Source of the DNA: Larix sibirica
Taxonomy: Eukaryota > Streptophyta > Pinopsida > Pinales > Pinaceae
Direction: 5' to 3'
Length of the DNA: 11,511 nucleotides
Assembly: GCA_004151065.3 (NCBI GenBank)
Contig: NWUY0303902355.1
Location: 1-11,511, forward strand
The number at the start of each line of letters is the position of its first letter. The first letter of the stretch is position 1. Shown here piece after piece: positions 1 to 7,587 of the stretch. The notes beneath the pieces are model-generated. The model was not told the DNA's origin, made no database searches, and saw nothing but the letters and a program-made list of their open reading frames with translations. The translations under genes were made by a program, and so were the position numbers.

Positions 1-737
1 TTTTGACAAGCAAAACATTTTACCTTGCTCATATCTTTCTTTTGCTCACCCTTTTGCTTAGCCCCACCCTTGGGACTCTTCTTGGACTTCTTATTGCCTT
101 TAGTTGTAAGTGTCACATTTTCTTCATCTTCCTTACCATTATATGAACTCCCATGCACATATTCTCTTCGAGTTTCATCTTGAATGAAGTCATCCCGAAG
201 ATGATCCCATGTGGGCATATTTTCTCTTACAACAACTCCCTCTACAAAAACAACCCATTGTTTGGTCACACCATTCAGAGTTGTCCACACAAGTTCATTG
301 CCAGCAACAACCTCCCCAATGGCACCTAGTTCATCTCTAACTTGATTTATCTTGGTAAGATAAGAGGCAACATTTTCAGTCTTTGTCATTCTTATGCTTT
401 TAATTTCTTCCTTCAATACCATCTTCCAATTTTCATTAGAACTTTGGTAAAGTTTGGTTAAGGAGTCCCACATCTCATAGGCATTGTCTTTACTTGTCAC
501 ATGTGGAATCACATGGTCTTTTATTGCATCAAGAATGATTATTTTAGCCTTGGCATTCTTCTTGGTGTAGGTATCCAAAATAGTAGTATTTGTAGAAACT
601 ATCACAGGATGTTGTTGAGTGTTGTTCACAATGTCTCATAACTCATACTCCTACAAAAGCAAAACAATCATCTATTTCCATGGGCTAAAATTAGCAACCC
701 CCTCCAATCTATCCTCAACCCTTGAACCTGTAGCCAT
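1..737 (-). pseudogene. gag: Ty1/copia gag, broken by three in-frame stops, C-terminus outside window
   Basis: The minus-strand frame starts with MATGSRVEDRLEGV at 737 and can be followed for about 245 codons to the window edge. In this family Gag forms the particle that packages element RNA. Visible signs are the N-terminal FSPW motif about 17 residues in, the central copia Gag block containing YEMWDSLTKLYQSSN, a SYLTKINQVRDEL segment, a lysine-rich basic tail, and the beginning of a CCHC zinc knuckle (CFACQ) at positions 1 to 15. Three stops fall close together: TAG at 672-674, TAG at 651-653 and TGA at 636-638. Downstream the frame stays open for some 210 codons without a frameshift, so the damage is limited and the copy is not very old. 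An initiation downstream of the stops is possible but would lose the conserved N-terminus. The family assignment is firm; the copy is non-functional as read. Confidence 0.85.
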
Positions 738-846
738 TGACCTTCACAACTGAAAACAAGTCCAAATCTCTGGCTTGGTGAACAAGAAGCCCCTCTCTCT
801 CAAATCTTAAATTTTCCTAGTGTTTTTTGTTCTGATATTTTTGGAA

Positions 847-858
847 GCTCTGATACCA
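847..858 (-). other. Primer binding site, initiator tRNA-Met type
   Basis: The minus strand reads TGGTATCAGAGC directly after the LTR end. This is the standard plant primer binding site complementary to the 3' end of initiator tRNA-Met, used to prime minus-strand DNA synthesis. It fixes the inner LTR boundary at 859 and the element's orientation. Confidence 0.9.
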
Positions 859-960
859 TGTTAAATTTCATACCCCAACCCAGTTTCAAGTCTCCATAAA
901 AAACATAGTTTAGCGCCCAAACCCCAATACATCACAGCTGCAAATATTCTTTAGGCAAAA

Positions 961-972
961 CTACTTTATATA
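961..972 (-). promoter_or_regulatory. LTR TATA box
   Basis: The minus strand reads TATATAAAGTAG. It sits about 105 bases upstream of the LTR inner end, the right spacing for a copia U3/R boundary followed by a short U5. The assignment rests on motif and position only. Confidence 0.6.
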
Positions 973-1751
973 ACATCAAACACATGAAATCTGTTACTGT
1001 TACAGACGGAAGTAAATATGCACACAAAAGAAATTTTTGAACAATAGATTTTTGGGCAAATGGACACTAGAAAAACCCACAAGAGGAAAACCAATGAGAA
1101 TTTTATTCTTCAAGAAATTTTTACAGCAATATTTTTCCAGCAATTAAATGACAAACTTATCTCGAAAACCGTGACCAAAATCTGCCTCAAAAATAGTGTC
1201 AAATCTATCTCAAAATTTGTGCACAAGCTATACAAAACAATATGGATTGCACCTCAAATTTTGAGCTATGGTACAGTCTGCCTGTACAATCTTCAGTCTG
1301 CAATCAATGTGCCTCAATTTTTCTGCCCTCCTACCTTGAAAATCATGCCCTCTTGCTACATTACGAATTGCTCTCCACACTATACGACCGACTACAATAA
1401 ATGATGTATGGGCTCAATAAATGTTGGAAGTCTCAATTTTTGTGTTGTTGTCTTGGGATTCACGCCCTTCCTTTTCCTGTTGTACATATTCACTCCTTTG
1501 ATGTTGCTCTCTCTTTCTCTTGTCCTCTTGACTTCTCTTTCTCCAATGCTCTCATGAAGAAAATGAAAATGTATTGTCTTTTCCCTCTCCTTTCCTTTGC
1601 CTTTTTGTTCATCAAGTGGTAAAGTGAACCAACCTTAAGATCCAATGGCTAGGATTAGATCTTGGGTCATCTAAATCCATAGTTGAAATATAATCACTTT
1701 ATTCTCAACTTAAAATAATTTAAGTCACTTTCTTATTTAATATGTCCAAAA

Positions 1752-1878
1752 GGTCACTTTGTATCTCATAAAATGAAATTAACTTTATATCTCGTAAAGT
1801 TAATGTCTAAGGGTCACGTTTATATCTCATAAAATGAAATTAACTTTATATCTCATAAAGTTAATGTCTAAGGGTCAT
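1752..1878. repeat. Tandem 60/61-bp repeat in LTR U3 with embedded palindromes
   Basis: Two near-identical units (1752-1811 and 1812-1872) begin with ggtcac and end with taatgtctaag, followed by the start of a third unit (ggtcat at 1873). Each unit holds a 27-base inverted repeat: 1839-1865 is perfect (11-base arms ATTAACTTTAT and ATAAAGTTAAT around ATCTC), and 1778-1804 has one arm mismatch. Tandem repeats upstream of the TATA box are typical of LTR enhancer modules; a regulatory role here is inference. Confidence 0.8.
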
Positions 1879-1906
1879 GTGGAACATTTCCCCTTTCAGT
1901 TTAACA

Positions 1907-2164
1907 CAAAGCCACCTAGGAAAACACTTGTCCAAGGTACAATTTTTAACAAATATAAAGTGAATCTTACATTAAAGGCATGAGGTGTTAAAAATGAAGG
2001 TGTTTCCTTTAAATGTGTAAAAGAAGTCAATTATTTTTCTTAAAGAATTAGATTTACCTTTAGCACGTATCAATTAAAACAACTGCATTTTTAAAAAATG
2101 AGATATACCTTTGCTTTAGCCTTTTTCACTCAAAAATATGCCAATACTTGTTATTCCGGAAAAT
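1907..2164. other. Intergenic DNA without a recognisable gene
   Basis: This is AT-rich sequence flanking the copia LTR. I see no coding exon or RNA gene. Its one notable content is a stretch at 1955-2030 that is repeated, diverged, at 2733-2810. Confidence 0.6.
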
Positions 2165-2810
2165 CAAAGTATGGCCATATTACATAATCCACTCAATAAT
2201 CACATAGGGGCTCAACAAAAGCATCATGTCGCTTACAAAAATTGAACCTGGATGGAAAGGATAACAATCATTCCTCCCACCCAGCCAAGCTACATCCAAT
2301 GGACTTACCATTACTTCAGCCTTGAACTAAAATATATGATTTTTTTTAATAGAATGTCCATTTTATGACAAATCACTAATCCTTGATTTTAATGATGCTA
2401 CAAATAAAAGTTATGTAACACATAACAAGGGTTTTATTTGGTCTTGATTTGTGCTTGGGGTGATTCATTTCCACACCTCCTTTTTTCTCTTTCTTATTTC
2501 TGAGTTTAGTTTTTTTCTCAATTGTCCTGCTCTTTCATCTTTAGTTCATTTTCAATTAATTCCATCATTACCCCTTTCATCTCAACATTTTTCCCTATTT
2601 TTTCTCCACTACATCCTTTTTTCTAGCTTTTGAGAGCATCTAACTCATTATATTTATTTTTATTTTTATTAATTCATTCATTTCTCACATCAAAACAGTT
2701 AAAACTCTAACACAATTCAACCTACAAGCATCATAAAATGAATATTCATTGTTTCAAATATGAGATGATTAAAAATGAAGGTGATTCTTTTAAACAGATA
2801 AAAGAAGCAA
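1955..2810. repeat. Pair of diverged direct repeats (1955-2030 and 2733-2810)
   Basis: The best-aligned parts are 1980-2030 and 2760-2810, about 83 percent identical by eye with two single-base gaps; both contain taaaaatgaaggtg and end in aaaagaag(t)caa. Weaker similarity continues upstream (ataaa.tgaat.tt). The copies are about 780 bases apart in direct orientation and bracket the SINE-like unit. They may be an old segmental duplication or two copies of a dispersed repeat. No terminal TG...CA structure links them as LTRs. Confidence 0.55.
2165..2302 (-). mobile_element. Probable tRNA-derived SINE
   Basis: The minus strand has an RNA polymerase III A-box-like TAGCTTGGCTGG (2292 to 2281) and a B-box-like GGTTCAATTTT (2248 to 2238). 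The A-to-B spacing is 44 bases, close to the spacing in a tRNA gene. The tRNA-like head would begin near 2300 and is followed by a unique body containing TTGAGCCCCTATGTG. The B box keeps GGTTCAA but has lost the conserved CC, as expected of a decayed copy. There is no cloverleaf good enough for a functional tRNA. The 3' end near 2165 is an estimate and no clean target-site duplication was found. Confidence 0.5.
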
Positions 2811-3116
2811 ACGGAAGGGCACTGTCTCCCCGTGTTTTTACCTTTTATTTTAAAAAACACCCATTTCTTTTGTTAGAAAGATCAAAATTCTTAGACCTAA
2901 GCTAGTTATGGTTAACTCCACTCCCACCGATCTGTCGCTAAAACATAGCTTACAATATCTGTAATATACAGTTCGCTTGGTTATATGAGTTGTACAATTT
3001 ATTGCGAATTGATAAACCATTATCCCACACGTCAAATGCTTGACTTGATAATGCATAGTATTATCGTCAATAGCGTCTTTGATCTACAGAATAAAGCATC
3101 TAAGAAGGGAAATTTT
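2303..3116. other. Intergenic DNA, low-complexity stretches, no gene seen
   Basis: This stretch holds pyrimidine-rich sequence (about 2475-2625), an A/T microsatellite-like run around 2645-2680, and the second copy of the direct repeat at 2733-2810. Short open frames here (for example 2451-2633 plus, 2850-3056 minus) are low-complexity or random in composition and have no family resemblance. Confidence 0.5.
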
Positions 3117-3350
3117 GTATGCATCTGTACTATGATACTACATGTAAAAAAGTTATTTTTCTTAGAAAAAAAATTATGAAACAATTAATGCAAACAAACG
3201 AGAACACTCACTAGTGATGTTCAGTCGAAGAAGAAAAATTCTGGCCGTATGCATCTGTATTCTAAATTAAGTTATGCTAGAAAGGAATTAATGCAAGCAA
3301 ACTAGTACACTGATTAGTGATGTCCATGGTCACTGAAACGAGAGATATAT
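3117..3350. repeat. Old, diverged tandem duplication (about 100-130 bp unit)
   Basis: The word gtatgcatctgta occurs at 3117 and 3247. The block starting aattaatgcaaacaaac at 3183 returns, diverged, at 3286 (aattaatgcaagcaaac), followed in both by a match around agtgatgt. The offset falls from 130 to 103 bases between the two anchors, so one copy carries a net indel of about 27 bases. No coding content is visible. Confidence 0.65.
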
Positions 3351-3712
3351 TTGACAAAATAGCTTGATGGGATAAATGATCATCATATCGCCTCTCATTC
3401 TGGCAGTAATTCTCTAGACTAAATCAGGTCCGAAAACTCTTATCAGTGCACATCCGTAATCCCAGCAGTCATACACAGCAAACCAAGTGAAAAATGGCAT
3501 CTCGGAATCCACCCAAATGGTTGAAATCGCGATTTGAACCATGCAAATTGCGATTTCAGAGATTGTTCGCAGGGAGGTTTGAATGCCCAATATCAAATGC
3601 CTTACAACATATGCCAATAGCATTTTGGATGCCAAAAATTACAAAAATGTAAGCTAATAATTATAATAAATGATCCTACTTAAAATTCTTTGACGGAAGA
3701 ATGATGAAAAGC
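3351..3712. other. Intergenic DNA, no gene seen; contains a CpG palindrome
   Basis: No exon or RNA gene is supported. The stretch at 3519-3540 is a near-palindrome built on the perfect 12-mer AAATCGCGATTT, and a related word AAATTGCGATTT follows at 3545. The minus-strand open frame at 3414-3635 has no recognisable domain and is not called. Confidence 0.45.
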
Positions 3713-3946
3713 ATGGCAAGAGCACTCCTTAATAAACGGAAGTTAATTATTATTCTTAACGGTTTATCCGCTAAATTTAAATTCTATAACTCTATTGCTG
3801 TGGCAGAAATATCTTCAAGAATTTATAAAATGGCAAAAGCGCTCCTTAATAAATGGAAATTAATTATTATTCTTAGTGGTTTCTCCGCTAAATTTAAATC
3901 CTATAACTCTATACCGGTGGCAGAATCATCTTCAAGAACTTATAAA
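3713..3946. repeat. In-frame tandem duplication, 2 x 117 bp
   Basis: Two abutting units, 3713-3829 and 3830-3946, differ at 14 of 117 positions (88 percent identity). Both start atggca and end tataaa. A weak partial match just upstream of the first unit hints at an older third copy. An open frame at 3701-4009 (102 codons, plus strand) crosses both units, so the repeat appears as two 39-residue blocks beginning MARALLNK and MAKALLNK. Of the codon differences most change the amino acid and only three are silent, which argues against selection on a protein. I therefore call a DNA repeat, not a gene. It could also be noncoding transcribed sequence downstream of the minus-strand host gene. Confidence 0.8.
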
Positions 3947-4543
3947 GCCTTCATCAAATATGTACATGAAATACCTCTTTATAATAAAGATTTATCCTCC
4001 TGTGAGTAGCCCAAGAGAAATATTATCAAAGATAGATCGCTAAGGTAATTCAGGGGAAATTTTTCCACACCCAAAACTAAGAATCAAAGGGCACATTTTC
4101 CTTATAAGTTTAAATTTGTTTTTTCCTGGGCACATTCGTCAACTCTCTCCTAAGCGATATGTTCAAGTACACAGTCTGAGAAGAAAATGTCCAAGATAAT
4201 TGAGAATATACATATCCCCTAAAAACACTCTAGGGCAGTTGGCAACTATTGTCAATTCTAAAACTTAATGGACATGCCAGAATTTTTATGCTCCTAGGGA
4301 AAATGTAAAAGACTATTTCACTCATAGTTACTTGATAACATAGTTTGAATTCCTTTATGCTGTGTAGACGTTGGAGATATCATATACTTGGACAGTGGCA
4401 ATCCCAAATCAATACAAACCGAACTTCCCCATACAAACACATACCATACAACAGCAGTTCAGAAGTGTCAAAATTTATGTATAAATTGAAAATCTCCATC
4501 ATAGAGAAACCTTCATTTTATAAGTTTTAGTTGCCATTTCCTC
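3947..4543. other. Intergenic DNA, no gene seen
   Basis: AT-rich sequence without a supported exon, RNA gene or transposon signature. It lies downstream of the host gene at 4835-5679 and could in part be beyond its 3' UTR. Short frames such as 4345-4530 (plus) have no recognisable content. Confidence 0.4.
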
Positions 4544-4672
4544 ATTTTCAAAATATTTAGCCAGTGCTTGAAATGAATGTGCCATCCGCACAATTCTACA
4601 TAAGAAATTTTCAAAATATTTAGCCAGTGCTTGAAATGAATGTGCCATCCGCACAATTCTACATAAGAAATT
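4544..4672. repeat. Perfect tandem duplication, 63-bp unit, 2.05 copies
   Basis: Positions 4544-4606 and 4607-4669 are identical base for base, and three more matching bases follow (4670-4672). The absence of any difference in a region that is otherwise old and decayed indicates a very recent duplication, or an assembly artefact. It lies about 165 to 290 bases past the stop codon of the minus-strand host gene, so it may be in that gene's 3' UTR or just beyond it. Confidence 0.95.
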
Positions 4673-4834
4673 ACATAATAGATATAATACATGTATATTT
4701 ACACGTACAAGGAGGGCTCCTAAATCATTCTCTTTGGCAGACTTAATACCATGCCAATATCAATGGTAAATTGGCCCACTGAAGACAATCTCAAAGCTGA
4801 ATATACAGAAGTCTTGAATGATAGACATCCTCTA

Positions 4835-5679
4835 TCACAAAGCTTTTGCAATGACCTTACCTGATTTAACTACTACTTTTGTCGCTGCCTTTATGATATG
4901 GCGTTGTGTATATAAGCTGCAAAGGACAACTTGCATTAGACAAATCTGTTCTATAGAATACCAACCCAGAGAAAGGAATAATTCTAAAACCTTGGTTGTA
5001 CCTACAGGAAAATCACAATGGAAACCTACCCATACAAAGTGAGACCACACGAGGCAATAGTATAAATAACCTTGCCAGCACCCCACAACTTTCGGATTGC
5101 ATTCGTTTGATGCATATTAGCAAAGGCTCTAGAAATGGCTGCAAAGAATAATATCTAGATGTCACTATAAAATATGAACCCTTCCCTTAGTCTTTGATTT
5201 TCACACCCGTGCTTGTCAAAAAAATACAAATGCTAAACTGATAAGAAAGAGAGGCTGAAAAAACAACAGTAAATCTTACTTGTCTGTAACTGCTTCGGTG
5301 TCAAACTCTGTAAATGCAGACAAGAGTCCAAAGTAAAATTAAGTTCATGTAGGAGTTTGATTGTCGAGAAATTAAAATCAGAAGTATTGCAAATGATGGG
5401 GGAAATGCATAGACCATTTAAACTAGATGACAGTATCAACAGCATTTTGTGATTTGTACTAGGACTGAAAGAATAATAACAAAACCTTTGACTTTGGATT
5501 GTTAACAACAATTCTGGCCATGAAGACTGCAATGCCCTCCACTATATCCTCCTCAGTTATGATGATATAGTTTTCATCATCCAGTCTACACTGTTCTTCT
5601 CTTTTGTTTGGAACAGTATCATTCGTAACCCAAACCCACCAACTTGGTTCATCAGGGTTAGAATTCACCATAATGTCCC
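4835..5679 (-). CDS. C-terminal four exons of a conserved plant protein of unknown function
   Basis: Minus-strand exons are 5679-5486 (194 bp), 5307-5280 (28 bp), 5138-5030 (109 bp) and 4916-4835 (82 bp, TGA at 4837-4835). The introns are 178, 141 and 113 bases, all GT-AG, with donors GTTTTG, GTAAGA and GTAGGT and acceptors TTTACAG, TTTGCAG and TTTGCAG. Phases fit at every junction, and from the first ATG in the first exon (5671) the joined frame is exactly 135 codons with no internal stop. Recognisable protein segments are DEPSWWVWVT, CRLDDE, EEDIVEGIAVFMAR, then TPKQLQT, AIRKLWGAGKVIYTI and the basic end LYTQRHIIKAATKVV. From memory this pattern belongs to a plant-conserved family with no assigned function; I cannot name a locus. 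A mildly hydrophobic stretch (VIYTIASCGLTLYG) might contact a membrane. The first exon shown probably continues from an upstream exon: a TCAG acceptor precedes 5679 and codons for GDI come before the Met. That exon was not found, and the upstream intron appears to hold a Ty3/gypsy remnant. Whether the gene is complete and expressed is open. Confidence 0.75.
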
Positions 5680-6161
5680 CTGATTATATTATGACCACAA
5701 TTAAGAAGATGTTCAGTCCATCACATGAGGTTCTCAATAAACACAAAATAACCAAAAGTCAATTGGCATGAAACTCTCAGCAGTATAATCACAAATATGG
5801 AAATGCCATTATGATGCATCCCTGGCACTATAGTTATCCTGCACATTTTCTTACATTTCCTTATTTGTTGTTCTATTTTGTGATAAAAATGAAAAATGAA
5901 AATAAGTGAAATCTTTAATGTCGTCAAAGAATTTTGTCAAGCATTGAAATATGAAGCATTGTATTGGGAATTTGAACAGCTAGGGTAGTTGTAAGGCCAA
6001 AAGCCAAGGAGCACAAACGTAAATATGAAGTTTGCGAATGAGCAAAGGGCCTTTGGCTCTCCTTCAATTTAGTTTGTGTAGTTGGATGGTTGTGTGATCC
6101 AAAGACTTGTGCATAGGCTCTATGAATGTAAAGATCACTGAAAACATTGGCCATTAATTCA
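5680..6161 (-). other. Presumed start (3' part) of the long upstream intron of the host gene
   Basis: Immediately upstream (minus strand) of the exon ending at 5679 there is a TCAG acceptor with an AT-rich rather than strongly pyrimidine-rich tract. No further exon is recognisable up to 6161 or in the rest of the window. Small minus-strand frames at 5721-5927 and 5924-6154 lack any family resemblance. The left edge of the plus-strand Ty3/gypsy LTR probably falls in this interval (a TGTCAAGC near 5936 is one candidate) but cannot be fixed. Confidence 0.45.
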
Positions 6162-6361
6162 ATAATAAGGTCGTAGCACTGTGTGATTATTTCTGTTGAA
6201 TGTTTTATTATTGTGGTGTATTTATGTTTGTTTTCAATTGAAAAGCAGATAGTGGTGGTTTTCTGTTTAATATTGGAACTGAAGTTTTTTATAGCAATTG
6301 TGGAGAAATTATATTGTGTTGTGTGTGTGATATTGCAAAGGGTTACGGCCTAGCTACATCA
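6162..6361 (+). repeat. 3' portion of the Ty3/gypsy 5' LTR
   Basis: The segment ends in tagctacatca at 6361, has the spacer ag, and is followed by the primer binding site, so the CA at 6360-6361 is the LTR end. It is T/G-rich with several TGTG runs, as is common in U5. The start of the LTR is upstream and unresolved. I found no matching second copy within the window. Confidence 0.55.
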
Positions 6362-6363
6362 AG

Positions 6364-6375
6364 TGGTATCAGAAC
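6364..6375 (+). other. Primer binding site, initiator tRNA-Met type, one mismatch
   Basis: The sequence TGGTATCAGAAC matches the plant initiator tRNA-Met complement in 11 of 12 bases (A for G at position 11). It lies two bases after the LTR end and about 37 bases before the gag start, which fits Ty3/gypsy organisation. Confidence 0.75.
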
Positions 6376-6411
6376 AAGTAGAATTCTAAGGGACTGGGAC
6401 AATTCCAACAA

Positions 6412-7587
6412 ATGAGACGAGAGTTGGATAGAATTGTTACCATGAGAAGAGGGGGAATTCTGTGAGACAACAATTATAATGAAAGAGGAGAAGCACAGAT
6501 GACTCAAGCAAGAGTGTGATACTAAGTAGAGTCATCTAAACGAGTGAAGCACACCTCCAATGGCAAGGTTGGGTAGACATAACAGGAGATACAATTCCAA
6601 TCTTGAAGAACATTGGGTAGAGGTCATGGAGAATCAAGTATTGAAGAAGACATGGCTGAAAGAAAAGAAATTGCAACAACGTTGCAAAAGATGGTGAAGA
6701 GAATGGAATCCATGGAATTGACTAGCAAAGAAGATTGCCAAAAGGCACATATAGCAAAGATGAGACTGCTGTGGAAGATGTAGAGAGCATGGAGCAGCAC
6801 CAAATGGAGATGGCAAAGCCTGAATTTTCTAGAAGTACAGATCCAGAAAACCTAATGGAGTTCATAGAAGGCATGCCAAAATATTTTCACTGCCATGGAG
6901 TTGAAGACCCCCAAAGGCTGAAATTGTCTGTGGAAGATTGAGGAGCCATCCATATGATTGGAAGCAGCAATTGAAGAGGGTCAGAAAATGGAAAGGAAAA
7001 GACAAGATCAAGAATTGGTAGAAGGTGGTCACCAAATTGAAAGTTATGTCTGTAAATTCTGATTATAGTTTGAAAATTAAGAGAAAATTGGAGAAGTTAA
7101 TGCAGAATGATAGATGTTTAGAGAATTATTTTGAAGAATTTTTGTTTCATAACCATGATAGTTGGTTTTGTATGAGATAGTGAGGAAAAGATCATGCAGT
7201 TTGTGGATGGGTTGAAATCGACCATTAAAAAGAAGATAATTGCAAAGAAGATGCAATCATTAGAAAAGGATTATCATTTAGCCTTAAGAATTGAGAAAGT
7301 GCAGATAAACAGAAAACATGGGAGCAGGCAATGAGAGGAGAAAGAAAAAGAAATTCTCCTTAATTTGGTTGCAGAGAGTGTGGATTGTGAAAGTGGGGTG
7401 CATGTTGTTGAAAAAAATGATAAGGAAAGTGTGTGTGAAATGCATGTTGTGGATAGGATGCCAAAAGAGAGTACAAAGGATTTGCAACATAACACTGCAA
7501 GAAAAGATTGAGGTAAATGAGTTTGTGCAGCAAACTCAAGGAGTAACAAAGTTGCAAGGGAGTGTTAAAATTTTGGATCTAAGATAA
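6412..7587 (+). pseudogene. gag: Ty3/gypsy gag, degenerate with frameshifts and stops
   Basis: A frame opens at ATG 6412 (MRRELDRI), soon meets stops, and gag similarity then continues by switching frame. Codons around 6650-6735 carry an acidic/basic coiled segment. The frame at 6735-6941 holds the gag core start PEFSRSTDPENLMEFIEGM and KYFHCHGVEDPQRLKLS. From 6935 the similarity moves to another frame (RLRSHPYDW, then KGKDKIKNW followed by TAG, then DYSLKIKRKLEKLMQ and ENYFEEF). From 7182 it returns to the first of these frames (EEKIMQFVDGLKSTI, KKMQSLEKDYHLALRIEK) and stops at 7332-7334. Together these are the successive blocks of the Ty3/gypsy retrotransposon Gag domain, in order. The section from 7335 to 7587 resembles the variable, charged tail after the core; no zinc knuckle or protease motif is visible. 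It is clearly a dead copy, with at least three frameshifts and several stops. Confidence 0.75.
7556..7564 (+). other. Polypurine-like tract with TG: possible element junction
   Basis: The bases gcaagggag (7554-7562) followed by TGTTAAAATTTTGG have the form of a polypurine tract and the start of a 3' LTR on the plus strand. Read on the minus strand the same bases give an LTR ending in AAAATTTTAACA at 7563. The adjoining unit has a minus-strand TATA box, so the second reading is also possible. I cannot decide between them from this window alone. Confidence 0.4.

Larger units (their letters stand above)
1..1906 (-). mobile_element. Ty1/copia LTR retrotransposon, 5' LTR plus start of gag (truncated by window edge)
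   Basis: Read on the minus strand the order is LTR (1906 to 859), a primer binding site (858 to 847), a leader of about 110 bases and a gag reading frame from 737 that leaves the window at position 1. This is the canonical 5' end of a plant Ty1/copia element. The gag frame has premature stops, so this copy is not autonomous. The base after the outer LTR end is 1907, and the five bases 1907-1911 (caaag) would be the target-site duplication if the matching end outside the window carries the same bases. The rest of gag, pol and the 3' LTR lie to the left of the window. Confidence 0.85.
859..1906 (-). repeat. 5' LTR of the Ty1/copia element (about 1,048 bp)
   Basis: On the minus strand the LTR runs from TGTTAAACTGAAAGG at 1906 to GAAATTTAACA at 859. 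The ends form a perfect 7-base terminal inverted repeat (TGTTAAA/TTTAACA) with the usual TG...CA. The inner end abuts the primer binding site exactly. A TATA box at 961-972 places transcription start near 930-940, giving a U3 of about 970 bases and a short R-U5 of about 75 to 80 bases. U3 holds two 60-61 bp repeats with internal palindromes. The outer boundary at 1906 is chosen from the terminal repeat; a weaker alternative ending (TTTTTAACA) lies at 1951. Open frames inside this LTR (1060-1404 and 1401-1622, plus strand) are antisense to the element and have no recognisable content. Confidence 0.75.
6162..7562 (+). mobile_element. Ty3/gypsy LTR retrotransposon remnant (end of 5' LTR, PBS, gag)
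   Basis: The order on the plus strand is LTR end (6361), primer binding site (6364), degenerate gag (6412 to about 7334) and a further gag-like tail to about 7560. Protease, RT, RNase H and integrase are absent. A purine run followed by TG at 7556-7564 could be a polypurine tract plus 3' LTR start, which would make this a 1.2 kb internally deleted element; alternatively the element is interrupted there by another insertion. It is antisense to the host gene at 4835-5679. The left boundary given here is arbitrary because the LTR start was not resolved. Confidence 0.7.

Noticed and set aside
1060-1622. Two open frames (114 and 73 codons, plus strand) at 1060-1404 and 1401-1622
   Set aside because: Both lie antisense within the copia LTR U3, have low-complexity composition and no family resemblance.
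1752-1878. CRISPR-like array
   Set aside because: Only two abutting units without unique spacers, inside a plant LTR.
2238-2300. A functional tRNA gene on the minus strand
   Set aside because: A- and B-box-like motifs are present, but the B box is degraded and no stable acceptor and anticodon stems could be formed, so a SINE is the better reading.
4818-5086. Single-exon readings of 4818-5042 (plus) and 4835-5086 (minus)
   Set aside because: The plus frame is antisense to the host gene. The minus frame reads through an intron; only its last 26 residues are true exon sequence, as shown by the splice acceptor at 4917-4918.
7274-7587. Overlapping open frames on both strands around 7274-7587
   Set aside because: They overlap the decayed gag tail. 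The minus-strand frames are shadows, and the plus-strand one has no zinc knuckle, protease or other domain.
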